A DNA stretch of 64,000 bases from contig MWSW01000010.1 of NCBI GenBank assembly GCA_002050165.1, positions 62,001-126,000 of the forward strand. The letters run 5' to 3'. The notes beneath the pieces are model-generated. The model was not told the DNA's origin and did not search any database. It worked only from the letters and a program-made list of their open reading frames with translations. Positions 17,138-26,450 of this stretch are shown piece by piece (the stretch's first letter is position 1; every line of letters begins with the position of its first letter). Source of the DNA: Candidatus Tepidiaquacellales bacterium OLB4/UTCHB1. Lineage in GTDB: Bacteria; Bacteroidota; Ignavibacteria; Tepidaquicellales; Tepidaquicellaceae. The position numbers and the translations under genes were made by a program.

Positions 17138-18418
17138 ATGCTCGACATTAAACTCATCAGAGAGAACCCTGAATTTGTAAAAGAGAAATTACAACTTCGA
17201 GGTGAAGATGGTACAGCAATTCAAAGAATTGAAAGTGCAGATTCAGAGCGACTTGCGCTTTTAAAACAATCAGAAAAGTTAAAAGAAACAAAAAATAAAG
17301 TTTCAGATGAAATTGCATTGATGAAACGCAATAAACTTGATGCCTCAGATGCAATTGCAAAGATGAAATCAGTCAGTGAAGAGATTAAGTCAATCGATGA
17401 AAGGATAAAACATTTTGATGATGTAATTGAAACTGAACTACAGACAATTCCAAACCTGCCTCACGAAACGGTACCGGCCGGTAAAACAGCCGATGACAAT
17501 ATAGTAATCCGGGAGTGGGGTGAAGCGCGAAGTTTTGATTTTGAGCCGGTTGATCACCTTGAGCTCGGTAAACAAAACAATATATTTGATTTTGAACGGG
17601 GAGCAAAAATTACCGGTAGCGGTTTCCCGCTTTACAAAGGTAAAGGAGCTATACTTGAGCGGGCACTTATTAATTTTATGCTTGATACTCATACACAGAA
17701 AAACGGTTATACGGAAGTCTATACACCCATACTTGCCAACCGTACTTCAATGGAAGCCGCTGAAAAAGTTCCGAAGTTTGAAGAAGATATGTACTACATT
17801 GGACAGGATGATCTTTTTGCAATTCCAACCGCTGAAGTAACGATATTGAACATTCACCGTGATGAAATCATTAATCATGAAGCGTTGCCTGTTAAGTATT
17901 GCGGATTCACTTCATGTTTCAGGCGGGAAGCCGGAAGTTATGGAAAAGATACAAGGGGGTTTCTGAGAGTACATCAATTCAATAAAGTAGAACTTGTCAG
18001 TTTTTGCAAACCGGAAGAATCTTATCTTGAACTTGAAAATATGCTTAACCATGCTTGTGGAATTCTCGAAGCATTGAAAATAAGGTACAGAGTATTAGAA
18101 TTATGCACGGGAGACCTTGGATTTGCTGCCGCCAAATGTTACGACATAGAAGTCTGGGCTGAAGGTGAGGAGAATTGGCTCGAAGCCTCTTCTGTAAGTA
18201 ATTGTACTGACTTTCAGACACGACGGGCAAAAATCAGATACCGGAAAGATCAAACTGAAGGAAAATCGAGGACGGGTTTGCTTCATGCATTAAATGGTTC
18301 TGGTCTTGCTACATCACGGTTAATGGTAGCGCTTGTTGAAGCCAATCAAAACCCGGACCATAGCATCAACGTTCCCGAAGTTTTAAGAAAATATACAGGG
18401 TTTGAGATTATTAATTAA
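17138..18418 (+). CDS. serS: Seryl-tRNA synthetase
   Basis: The 426-residue product has the usual length and domain order: an N-terminal antiparallel coiled coil (about 1-105, K/E/L-rich) that binds the long variable arm of tRNA-Ser and tRNA-Sec, and a class II catalytic core. Motif 2 is visible as SCFRREAGSYGKDTRG followed by FLRVHQFNKVE, and motif 3 near NGSGLATSRLMVALVE. TAEV before motif 2 is the serine-binding TxE-type loop. It charges tRNA-Ser in the cytoplasm. The last four bases overlap the convergent nuoJ gene. Confidence 0.97.
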   Translation: MLDIKLIRENPEFVKEKLQLRGEDGTAIQRIESADSERLALLKQSEKLKETKNKVSDEIALMKRNKLDASDAIAKMKSVSEEIKSIDERIKHFDDVIETELQTIPNLPHETVPAGKTADDNIVIREWGEARSFDFEPVDHLELGKQNNIFDFERGAKITGSGFPLYKGKGAILERALINFMLDTHTQKNGYTEVYTPILANRTSMEAAEKVPKFEEDMYYIGQDDLFAIPTAEVTILNIHRDEIINHEALPVKYCGFTSCFRREAGSYGKDTRGFLRVHQFNKVELVSFCKPEESYLELENMLNHACGILEALKIRYRVLELCTGDLGFAAAKCYDIEVWAEGEENWLEASSVSNCTDFQTRRAKIRYRKDQTEGKSRTGLLHALNGSGLATSRLMVALVEANQNPDHSINVPEVLRKYTGFEIIN

Positions 18419-18933
18419 TCGAAAGACTTTTTTGCGAGCACTACAGCACCGACAACAGCAGCAAGCAATAATAATCCAGCGATCTCAAAAGGAACAGAAT
18501 AAGCAAGTACGAGCTCCTTCCCAAGGGATTCAGCCGTACCGAGTTTTTCTGCTTCTCCGCTAATCGAAGTAAATTTCCCGCTGAACCCGAAAAAAACACT
18601 GAATCCAAGCAGGCAAAATAAAAGTACTGACAACAACAAAGAAGTTAGTTTCTTGTAACTGAACTGTTCGGAAAGTTTGCTCTCGTCCTGCAGGTTCAAT
18701 AACATAATGACAAAAATTACCAGAACCATAATTGCTCCCATATACACCAACACTTGAATCACTGCGATAAACTGTGCCTGAAGCAATAAATATATACCTG
18801 CAGAGGCAAAAAAATTAATAATGAGGAAAATTGCACTGTTTATCGGACTCCTGCGTGTAACCATCATTATTGCGGAGAATACTGCCATTACCGACAGCAG
18901 TACAAAGAGAATCAACTCTAATTTCCATTCCAT
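18415..18933 (-). CDS. nuoJ: NADH-quinone oxidoreductase subunit J (orphan)
   Basis: The 172-residue product has five hydrophobic segments, with the third carrying the NuoJ hallmark VIQVLVYMGAIMVLVIFVI, including the pi-bulge 'YxGA' region. The segment 'RRSPINSAIFLI' between the first two helices is also typical. NuoJ is a proton-pumping-module membrane subunit of complex I. No other complex I genes lie within several kilobases on either side except a possible NuoG-like fragment at the left edge. The stop overlaps the stop of serS in convergent orientation by four bases. Confidence 0.88.
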   Translation of the reverse strand: MEWKLELILFVLLSVMAVFSAIMMVTRRSPINSAIFLIINFFASAGIYLLLQAQFIAVIQVLVYMGAIMVLVIFVIMLLNLQDESKLSEQFSYKKLTSLLLSVLLFCLLGFSVFFGFSGKFTSISGEAEKLGTAESLGKELVLAYSVPFEIAGLLLLAAVVGAVVLAKKSFD

Positions 18934-19065
18934 GGATATTGCGAAATTTTATTGGATATAATTCGTTTTAAACTACGAGTGTAAATTTAATGAAAATTAA
19001 TATAACATTTCAGTAACTAAATCTGCGTTGTATATTGGAAACATGAATTTTATTTTATAAACTTT

Positions 19066-20739
19066 ATGAAGATTTTTCTCGTAATAGTTTTTTCTCTCCA
19101 GTTTCTATCAACTCCGCTTTTTTCTCAAAATCAGGAAGAATTATCAGATAGCGAAAAAGCTGTTTACTTCTTCATTGAAGGGAAAATCAAAGAGTTGCAG
19201 TTAAATTACTATCAGGCACTGGAAAATTATAAAACCGCGTTGCGATACGATGATTCACCTGGAATACTTTTCGCCATTTCAAAATTATATTACGAAATTG
19301 ATAAATTCGATGAGTCTTTCAATTATATCAATGACGCGTTGAAAAAAAAGCCGGATAATCTTGAGTATCTGGAACATAAAGGTAATGTGTATATCGCCCT
19401 TGGTAACTATCAGAAGGCATCGGAAATTTATGAATCAATCATTGCACAGAAAAATGATTACACCTACGGATTGTACGCATTGGCGCGGATTTATCAACAA
19501 TTGGATTTACCTGCAAAAGCAATTATTATTTATGAGAAAATTATTGATAACATCGGATATGATTACGATATCCTGAGGAGAATGTATTCTATTTACTATA
19601 ACGCAAAGGAATACGACAAGAGTATAGAAGTATTAAAAGCAGTTTTAAAAATTGATCCTTATGATCGTGAAGTAAGGGAGCAACTTGCGGCTTTATATAC
19701 GATGCTGAAAATGCCGGAAGAAGCAAAGAAAATTTACGAGGAACTTGCTGTTCTGAATCCACAGGATAAAGAACTGCAGACGGAGTTAGTTAAATCGCTT
19801 TTTTATAGTGGTCAGATTGAAAGTGGATTTGACGGATACGCAAAATTGCTCGGCTATGATTCGTTAAGTTATCAGCAAAAGCTGGAAGTAGGGCAATTGT
19901 ATTACAATTTAATCCGGCAGGATACCTCATCAATCCAAATCGCTGAAAACATTTTCAAATATCTTGTTAATACCTTTCCTGAGAAATGGATTTCTTATTA
20001 TTATCTCGGTGCTATTGATATTGTAAGAAAGGATTTTGAAAGTTTTCCAGCAAAGTTTGAAAAAGCGCTATCAGTTGCCGATACCTTGACGGAAGCTTAT
20101 CTGCAAATCGGTTACGTTTATTATGAACAAAACAAATTTAATGATGCTAACAGGGTATTGAGAAGAGCGGTTGAACTCTCGCCCGATAATGAACAGGCTC
20201 TGATGTTACTCGGTATTTCATTACAAAGCTCGGGTGACGTGAGAACATCCATAGAATATCTTGAGAAAGCATTCAAATTGAAATCTGACGATATTGCTAT
20301 TATTTCTTCTCTTGCCATTGCTTATAACAGGACGGGTAATTACGAGAAGTCAAATGAACTTTACGAAGCAGGTTTAAAAATAGAGCCGGATAATCCTACA
20401 TTACTCAATAACTATGCTTACAATTTATCGGAACGAAACGAACGGCTCGAGTATGCACTTCAAATGTCAAAAAAGTCCATTGAATTCGAGCCACGGAATT
20501 CGTCTTTTCTGGATACTTTAGGATGGATATATTATAAACTTGCACAGTTTGATCTCGCATTAAAATACATTAGCCAATCCCTTGAAGTAAGCCCGGATAA
20601 CTCGGTGGTAAACGATCACCTCGGAGATGTGTATCAGGCAAAAAACGAGATAGATAAAGCGATACAATATTGGAAGCGGGCATTAGAGCTTGCTCCGGAT
20701 AACAACAATATTAAATTAAAAATAGAACAATATTCATAA
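19066..20739 (+). CDS. Secreted/periplasmic tetratricopeptide-repeat protein
   Basis: The 557-residue product begins with a signal peptide ending near PLFSQ and consists almost wholly of 34-residue TPR motifs (about 12-14), recognisable from recurrent A-x-x-x-Y/F-x-x-A-h-x-h-x-P-x-N/D patterns such as 'YYQALENYKTALRYDDS' and 'LEYALQMSKKSIEFEP'. TPR superhelices mediate protein-protein contacts. No enzymatic domain is fused. Its stop codon touches the trxB start, so the two genes are probably cotranscribed. Confidence 0.88.
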   Translation: MKIFLVIVFSLQFLSTPLFSQNQEELSDSEKAVYFFIEGKIKELQLNYYQALENYKTALRYDDSPGILFAISKLYYEIDKFDESFNYINDALKKKPDNLEYLEHKGNVYIALGNYQKASEIYESIIAQKNDYTYGLYALARIYQQLDLPAKAIIIYEKIIDNIGYDYDILRRMYSIYYNAKEYDKSIEVLKAVLKIDPYDREVREQLAALYTMLKMPEEAKKIYEELAVLNPQDKELQTELVKSLFYSGQIESGFDGYAKLLGYDSLSYQQKLEVGQLYYNLIRQDTSSIQIAENIFKYLVNTFPEKWISYYYLGAIDIVRKDFESFPAKFEKALSVADTLTEAYLQIGYVYYEQNKFNDANRVLRRAVELSPDNEQALMLLGISLQSSGDVRTSIEYLEKAFKLKSDDIAIISSLAIAYNRTGNYEKSNELYEAGLKIEPDNPTLLNNYAYNLSERNERLEYALQMSKKSIEFEPRNSSFLDTLGWIYYKLAQFDLALKYISQSLEVSPDNSVVNDHLGDVYQAKNEIDKAIQYWKRALELAPDNNNIKLKIEQYS

Positions 20740-21702
20740 ATGAATAACACAGTAAATCACCACAGAGTAATTATAATCGGCTCGGGACCTGCGGGTTTCA
20801 CTGCAGCGCTTTACACGGCACGGGCAAATTTAGCACCTGTTCTTTTTGAAGGTAATCAACCCGGGGGACAATTGATGATAACAACGGAAGTTGAAAATTA
20901 TCCCGGTTTTGAACATGGAATTATGGGACCGGAGTTGATGGAGATTATGCGGAAACAAGTACACAGATTTGGCGCAAAATCTGTGTATCGGTACATTAAC
21001 AAAGTCGAACTTGATAAACACCCATTCACTTTGCACTCTGACGATGGACAGATATACACCTGCGATGCATTGATTATTTCGACAGGTGCATCGGCGAAAT
21101 TATTGGGCTTACCGTCTGAATCGAAGTTTATGGGATACGGAGTTTCAGCTTGCGCAACCTGCGATGGGTTTTTCTTTAAAAATCAACGGGTACTTGTCAT
21201 CGGTGGCGGCGATACTGCAATGGAAGAAGCTGACTACTTAACCAAACATGCTAGCGAGGTAACCGTTATCCACAGACGGGAAGAATTTCGGGCTTCAAAG
21301 ATAATGCTTGAGAGAGTTCAGAAGAATCCGAAAATTAAAATTGTAACAAATACGGTTCTGGAAGAAGTTATCGGAAAAGAGGAGAATGGAAATAAATCTG
21401 TTTCAGGTGCAAGGTTAAAAAACGTTAAAACCGGCGACATTACTGAAATGGATGTGGAAGGAATTTTCATTGCGATAGGACATGAACCTAATACGGCAAT
21501 ATTCAAAGGGCAAATCGAAATGGACGATGTCGGGTACATTAAAACAAGGAAAGAGAATACATATACAAATATTGAAGGCGTTTTCGCATGTGGCGATGCT
21601 CAGGATTCGGTTTATCGTCAGGCAATTACCGCTGCCGGTACCGGATGCATGGCAGCAATAGACGCTGAAAGATGGCTTACGGAAAAAGGTTTTACAGATT
21701 GA
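20740..21702 (+). CDS. trxB: Thioredoxin-disulfide reductase
   Basis: The 320-residue product shows the low-molecular-weight thioredoxin reductase layout: FAD-binding GSGPAGFTAALYTAR (14-28), redox-active CATC (Cys138/Cys141, sequence ACATCDGFF), NADPH-binding GGGDTAMEE (155-163), and a terminal FACGDAQDSVYRQAITAAG FAD motif. It passes electrons from NADPH to thioredoxin; a trxA gene is present at 55077. The ATG begins immediately after the TPR gene stop. Confidence 0.97.
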   Translation: MNNTVNHHRVIIIGSGPAGFTAALYTARANLAPVLFEGNQPGGQLMITTEVENYPGFEHGIMGPELMEIMRKQVHRFGAKSVYRYINKVELDKHPFTLHSDDGQIYTCDALIISTGASAKLLGLPSESKFMGYGVSACATCDGFFFKNQRVLVIGGGDTAMEEADYLTKHASEVTVIHRREEFRASKIMLERVQKNPKIKIVTNTVLEEVIGKEENGNKSVSGARLKNVKTGDITEMDVEGIFIAIGHEPNTAIFKGQIEMDDVGYIKTRKENTYTNIEGVFACGDAQDSVYRQAITAAGTGCMAAIDAERWLTEKGFTD

Positions 21703-21720
21703 AAAATTTAATTTCTAAAA

Positions 21721-22878
21721 ATGACTTACTATCATAAACTGGGATCAATCCCACAGAAAAGACATACCCAATTTAAAAAATCTGATGGTTCACTTTACAA
21801 GGAAGAACTGATATCAACAATTGGTTTCGATAGCATTCTTACAAATAGCTATCACATTAATTCACCTGCGAAAATCGAGGGAATTGACAATGAAGTTGTA
21901 ACATTTAAAATTCATGAATGGGATTCCGCCACGCTTCGACCCTATCATTTCAAAACGAAAGGATTAGAGCGGGACGGCGATTTTGTTACCGGACGAAAAG
22001 TAATAATGTACAATAACGAAGTCTTGATGAGTGTTTGCCGGCCTGCAAATGAAATGGATTACTTCTATAAAAATGCATCTTGTGATGAAGTTGTTTTTGT
22101 CCACGAAGGCGAAGGTGAATTGCAATCTCAACTTGGAGTTCTGAAATATCGGGAAGGTGATTACATTGTAATTCCTAGGGGTACAATATCAAAATTCACT
22201 TCAGTAAAACCAGCACGATTACTTATATTCGAAGCTTTTGGTCCGATAACTGTTCCGAAAAGGTACAGGAATGAATTCGGTCAGTTCCTGGAACATTCAC
22301 CCTATTGTGAACGCGATATCAAGGTACCGGACAAACTCCTGACTATTGACGAGAAAGGAGATTTTATAGTTAAAGTCAAGAAAGGTATGCAAATGATTTC
22401 CGTACATTATTCATTTCACCCGTTTGATGTTATCGGTTGGGATGGTTATTGGTATCCGTGGATTTTCAATATTGAGGATTTTATGCCAATCACCGGAAAG
22501 GTACATATGCCTCCTACTGTTCATCAGACGTTTGACGGTCCGGGATTTGTAATATGTTCTTTTTGTCCGAGATTGCTTGATTATCACCCTCTTGCAGTCC
22601 CGATACCGTACAATCACAGCAATATAGACGCAGATGAGATGTTGTACTACGTTGATGGAAATTTCAGTTCGCGAAAAGGTGTTGAGTATGCCTCAATAAG
22701 TTTACATCCTGATGGCATTCCTCACGGACCGCATCCGGGTACAGTTGAAGCAGCACTTGGGAAAAAAGAAACTCTTGAAACAGCAGTAATGATGGATACA
22801 TTCAACCCGTTGAAATTGACAAATTGGGCAAAGGCGTTCAACGATGAGAATTATTATCTGAGTTGGAGGGAAAGTTAA
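21721..22878 (+). CDS. hmgA: Homogentisate 1,2-dioxygenase
   Basis: The 385-residue product matches HmgA in length and landmarks: a cupin core with a D-E-V-V-F-V-H-E-G-E-G-E-L strand run (about 123-135) and a second half containing PFDVIGWDGYWYPW, VHMPPTVHQTFDGPGFV, and HPDGIPHGPHPG (around 340-355), which supplies metal-ligand histidines and glutamate for the active-site Fe(II). It opens homogentisate to maleylacetoacetate in tyrosine/phenylalanine breakdown. No other genes of that pathway are adjacent. Its 3' end overlaps the convergent receiver-like gene by four bases. Confidence 0.93.
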   Translation: MTYYHKLGSIPQKRHTQFKKSDGSLYKEELISTIGFDSILTNSYHINSPAKIEGIDNEVVTFKIHEWDSATLRPYHFKTKGLERDGDFVTGRKVIMYNNEVLMSVCRPANEMDYFYKNASCDEVVFVHEGEGELQSQLGVLKYREGDYIVIPRGTISKFTSVKPARLLIFEAFGPITVPKRYRNEFGQFLEHSPYCERDIKVPDKLLTIDEKGDFIVKVKKGMQMISVHYSFHPFDVIGWDGYWYPWIFNIEDFMPITGKVHMPPTVHQTFDGPGFVICSFCPRLLDYHPLAVPIPYNHSNIDADEMLYYVDGNFSSRKGVEYASISLHPDGIPHGPHPGTVEAALGKKETLETAVMMDTFNPLKLTNWAKAFNDENYYLSWRES

Positions 22879-23246
22879 TATTTGAAAATATTATCGATTG
22901 CTGTGTGAAACTCGAGTAGAGTCATTATACTGTCGCAACCGGATTTGAATATTTTTGATTTTTGTTCTTTTGAAAATTCGACAGGAGATATTCCGATTAT
23001 TTTCATTGTCGTCGATGAACTGTTACTTCTGATAGCAACGATTGCATCAAGCGCATGAATGAAAGCAAGGTCAATTATTACCATTGCAGAATTCTCTTCT
23101 GACGACTTTTGAACTAAATCGTCAACTTCGGAAATGAATTCAACCGTTATCTGGTGATTTAGTTTGGTAAGCGTTAACGCTTTAATTTTGATGAATGAAA
23201 TCAGCTCATCATTACTTGAGATAGCGAGGATTCTTCTTGTTGTCAT
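22875..23246 (-). CDS. Degenerate CheY-like receiver-domain protein
   Basis: The 123-residue product follows a response-regulator receiver fold: a first strand RRILAISS, an acidic residue pair (NDE, around 12-14), a candidate phospho-acceptor in VIIDLA (third strand), and GISP at the fourth strand where the conserved Thr/Ser lies. The conserved Lys of the fifth strand is not seen (GCDSIMTLLEF instead of a KP pair). It may be a pseudo-receiver acting without phosphorylation. It has no output domain. It is divergent from the amidotransferase cluster with 62 bp between. Confidence 0.65.
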   Translation of the reverse strand: MTTRRILAISSNDELISFIKIKALTLTKLNHQITVEFISEVDDLVQKSSEENSAMVIIDLAFIHALDAIVAIRSNSSSTTMKIIGISPVEFSKEQKSKIFKSGCDSIMTLLEFHTAIDNIFKY

Positions 23247-23308
23247 CTTAAACTTAATCTATCAATAAATGAAATATTGTTCAATTTATAAATCAAATAA
23301 AGGAAAAA

Positions 23309-24157
23309 TTGGAACAAACTAATATACGTATTGCGATCCTTGATTTATACAATAATGAAGAAAATCAGGGTATGCGCTGTATTCAGGATATACTCAAAGA
23401 AACAGATGGAAAATATGACAGGGTAAAGATATGTTACGATATATATGAAGTGAGATACAAAAATGATGCACCGGATCAGAGTTACGATATTTACATTTCC
23501 TCTGGTGGTCCCGGCAGCCCATTTGAAGGCGTAGGGATGCCATGGGAGGCATCTTATTTTAAACTGCTCGATAAGTTGGTAGCAAACAATGAGAATCCCG
23601 CCAACAGAAAGAAATATATATTTTTTATATGTCATTCATTTCAGATGATGGTGAGATATTTTAAGCTTGCTGAGATAGTAAAAAGAGAACGTCGTGCATT
23701 CGGAATTTTTCCGATTTACAAAACTGAGTCTGGTTTAAGCGATCCGTTATTATGTAATCTTGCAAATCCGTTTTACGCTGCTGATTTCAGGGAGTGGCAG
23801 GTGCTGAACCCCGATTCGGAAGTGTTAGATAAAACCGGTGCGGAAATTCTTGCAATCGAACGGGAGCGCCCGGATTTTCCGGAAAATCGCGCGCTTATGG
23901 CAATAAGAATATCCGATGAAATAGTTGGTACACAATTCCATCCTGAGGCGGATCCATCAAGTATGATTTACCACTTCAGACAACCTGAACGAAAACAACA
24001 GGTCATTAATGAATTCAATGAAAATGCATATTATGAAATGTTGCAACACCTTGAAGAACCTGATAACATCATTAGAACGAAAAATTGTATTCTCCCTGGA
24101 TTTCTGGTTTCTGCTATTGATTCAATGACAGTGGGAAAGTTAGAATCGGTTTTGTGA
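23309..24157 (+). CDS. Class I glutamine amidotransferase-like protein
   Basis: The 282-residue product has a Triad-type glutaminase domain: oxyanion strand GGPGSP (66-71), nucleophile Cys108 in FICHSFQ, and catalytic His211/Glu213 in GTQFHPEADP. The usual GxCxGxQ elbow carries Ser110 in place of the second Gly. Such domains release ammonia from glutamine for a partner ligase. The start is TTG at 23309 with an AGGA-like site just upstream. It leads a four-gene same-strand run with an ATP-grasp ligase, a YbdK/GCS2 ligase and a second ATP-grasp-like protein. Alternative: a homoserine-acyltransferase-like or esterase-like relative. Confidence 0.82.
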   Translation: MEQTNIRIAILDLYNNEENQGMRCIQDILKETDGKYDRVKICYDIYEVRYKNDAPDQSYDIYISSGGPGSPFEGVGMPWEASYFKLLDKLVANNENPANRKKYIFFICHSFQMMVRYFKLAEIVKRERRAFGIFPIYKTESGLSDPLLCNLANPFYAADFREWQVLNPDSEVLDKTGAEILAIERERPDFPENRALMAIRISDEIVGTQFHPEADPSSMIYHFRQPERKQQVINEFNENAYYEMLQHLEEPDNIIRTKNCILPGFLVSAIDSMTVGKLESVL

Positions 24158-24221
24158 AATGAAAATTAATTAATCAAAGATTCAGATATACATTAACATA
24201 TTAAATCCACTTCGATTTTCT

Positions 24222-24229
24222 TAAATTTG
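24222..24229 (+). promoter_or_regulatory. -7 box (TAAATTTG) before the ATP-grasp gene
   Basis: TAAATTTG ends 37 bp upstream of the ATG at 24267 and matches TAnnTTTG. It suggests an internal promoter in the amidoligase run, so the upstream amidotransferase could be expressed separately from the rest. Confidence 0.4.
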
Positions 24230-24266
24230 TATCTTTAAATAAACTACATTAAAAACCCAGTTATTC

Positions 24267-25232
24267 ATGAAAAAGATAGGAATACTTTTCGGGATGGAAA
24301 ACACCTTTCCGCCAGCATTTGTTGAACGCGTAAATCAAAAGCTCGCTGATGAAGGTATTAGAGATATTGTAGCGGAGTTCGTAAAAATTGATAAGGTATT
24401 ACAGGGACAGTCAGACGAATATGCTGTTATAATTGACAGAATATCACAGGACGTTCCATTTTATCGCGGTTATCTAAAAAATGCTGCGATTTCAGGGACT
24501 GCCGTTTTAAATAATCCTTTCTGGTGGAGTGCGGACGACAAGTTTTTTAATAATGCACTTGCAACAAAGATAGGAGTCGCAGTTCCGAAAACTGTATTGC
24601 TTCCTTCAAACGAGCATCCGAAAGACACCACAACAGAATCGTTCAGGAACCTTGCATTCCCGCTTGCATGGGAAGATATTTTTGAATATATCGGGTGGCC
24701 TGCATATTTTAAACCATTTTCCGGTGGTGGTTGGAAAAACGTATATCAACTTAACGATTCAGAATCCTTCTTCAAAGCATATTCTGAAACAGGCGATCTC
24801 GTTATGATGCTTCAGGAAGAGATTAAATTTGATGCGTATTTCAGATGTTACTGTATTGACAGGAAGGATGTGAAGATAATGCCATACGAGCCAAGAAATC
24901 CGCACCATTTGAGATACGTTGCAGAGTTTAACCATATACCGAGGGAGTTGCTTGAAAGGATTCACTCTGATGTACTCAAATTAAATAATGCGTTAGGATA
25001 TGACTTCAACACAGTTGAATTTGCAGTTCGTGATGGTATTCCTTACGCTATAGATTTTTGTAATCCCGCTCCCGATGCAGAGAAGACATCAGTAGGCGAG
25101 GAAAACTTCAACTGGGTAGTTGAAGCCGCAGCAAATATGGCTGTCAGGCGAGCGAAAGCACACAGAGACGGTCAAAACAATCTTACGTGGGGGAGTTTTG
25201 TGAAGGAATTTTCTTCAAATAATAATTCTTAA
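24267..25232 (+). CDS. ATP-grasp ligase of unknown specificity
   Basis: The 321-residue product shows an ATP-grasp pattern: Lys149 in GWPAYFKPFSGGGWKNV (nucleotide-binding lysine plus glycine loop), QEEI at 183-186 (adenine-contact region), and metal-binding Glu251, Asp263 and Asn266 in NTVEFAVRDGIPYAIDFCN. ATP-grasp enzymes activate a carboxylate as acyl phosphate and join it to an amine or thiol. It is the second gene in the amidotransferase/GCS2 run, so it probably ligates a small molecule or amino acid in that pathway. No substrate motif is recognisable. Confidence 0.85.
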   Translation: MKKIGILFGMENTFPPAFVERVNQKLADEGIRDIVAEFVKIDKVLQGQSDEYAVIIDRISQDVPFYRGYLKNAAISGTAVLNNPFWWSADDKFFNNALATKIGVAVPKTVLLPSNEHPKDTTTESFRNLAFPLAWEDIFEYIGWPAYFKPFSGGGWKNVYQLNDSESFFKAYSETGDLVMMLQEEIKFDAYFRCYCIDRKDVKIMPYEPRNPHHLRYVAEFNHIPRELLERIHSDVLKLNNALGYDFNTVEFAVRDGIPYAIDFCNPAPDAEKTSVGEENFNWVVEAAANMAVRRAKAHRDGQNNLTWGSFVKEFSSNNNS

Positions 25233-25329
25233 GTTCAGTGATTTTTATTAATCAACAAATTTTATCCCGATATAATCCTTTCGTGAGCCCGCAAGGAATT
25301 TTGGGGTTAAGACAAAATAAATATTTTTT

Positions 25330-26445
25330 ATGAGCCCCAAAAAACTTTATACTTTAGGGATAGAAGAAGAATTTCAGTTGGTTCACCCTGAAACGAGGGA
25401 ATTACATACGCACGTAAACTCAATTTTTGACGTCGCATCAAAAAAGCCCGGTCAAGAGCTCAAACCTGAAATGCATAAATCTGTGGTTGAAGTTGGAACT
25501 CAGATTTGTACTGATATAAAAGATGCGCGAAAGCAGGTTACCCAAATGAGAAGAGATCTTGCAAACCTTGCAATTGAGAATGATATGAGAATTGCAGCTT
25601 CCGGAACGCATCCGTTTTCACATTGGCGCGATCAGGAAATAACAGACCATCCGAGGTATCACGAGATTGTTAATGAGATGCAGGAAGCGGCCCGGGCGAA
25701 TTTAATTTTTGGTCTTCACGTTCACGTCGGGATTGATAACCGTGATGTCGGAATTCATATCATGAATGCAGCGCGATATTTTATCCCTCATATTTTTGCA
25801 CTTTCTACAAATTCACCGTTTTGGCTGGGAAGAAATACCGGATTTAAATCGTACAGGGTTAAAGTATTTGATAAATTTCCGCGTACCGGAATTCCTGACT
25901 ATTTCAGCAGTGTTGCTGAATACGATAACTTTGTCAACACTCTGATAAAAACAAACTGCATAGATAACGCAAAAAAAATCTGGTGGGATATCAGGCTACA
26001 CCCGTTTTTTGAAACGCTCGAATTCCGTGTATGTGATGTTACAATGAGGATTGATGAAACCATTGCGCTTGCGGCGCTCATACAAGCGGTTGTTGTCAAA
26101 CTTCATAAACTTATAAAACAAAATCTGGGATTTAGAATTTACCGCAGGGCATTGATTGCGGAAAATAAGTTCAGGGCATCAAGATACGGCATTGAAGGGA
26201 AATTGATTGACTTCGGTAAAACAGAAGAAGTTCCGTTTATCAGTCTTGCACACGAATTGCTCGAGTTTATTGATGATGTTGTTGATGAACTTGATAGCCG
26301 CGAAGAGATAAGTTATATTTTTAAAATTCTTGAAGATGGTACCGGAGCCGAGAGACAACTGAAAGTTTTTGAAGAAACCGGCGACTTGAAAAAAGTTACA
26401 GACTTCATCGTACAGGAAACCCATTACGGGCTAAACATACTTTAA
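25330..26445 (+). CDS. YbdK-type carboxylate-amine ligase (GCS2 family)
   Basis: The 371-residue product has the classic landmarks of the bacterial GCS2 family: TLGIEEEFQLV at the N terminus (ATP/metal-binding glutamates), VEVGTQICTD, ASGTHPFSHW, FGLHVHVGI and FETLEFRVCDV. Family members form gamma-glutamyl-type bonds, and YbdK has weak glutamate-cysteine ligase activity. With two ATP-grasp-like partners and an amidotransferase alongside, this enzyme is likely part of a multi-step amide synthesis rather than glutathione synthesis. It ends five bases before the next gene. Confidence 0.92.
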   Translation: MSPKKLYTLGIEEEFQLVHPETRELHTHVNSIFDVASKKPGQELKPEMHKSVVEVGTQICTDIKDARKQVTQMRRDLANLAIENDMRIAASGTHPFSHWRDQEITDHPRYHEIVNEMQEAARANLIFGLHVHVGIDNRDVGIHIMNAARYFIPHIFALSTNSPFWLGRNTGFKSYRVKVFDKFPRTGIPDYFSSVAEYDNFVNTLIKTNCIDNAKKIWWDIRLHPFFETLEFRVCDVTMRIDETIALAALIQAVVVKLHKLIKQNLGFRIYRRALIAENKFRASRYGIEGKLIDFGKTEEVPFISLAHELLEFIDDVVDELDSREEISYIFKILEDGTGAERQLKVFEETGDLKKVTDFIVQETHYGLNIL

Positions 26446-26450
26446 TAATT

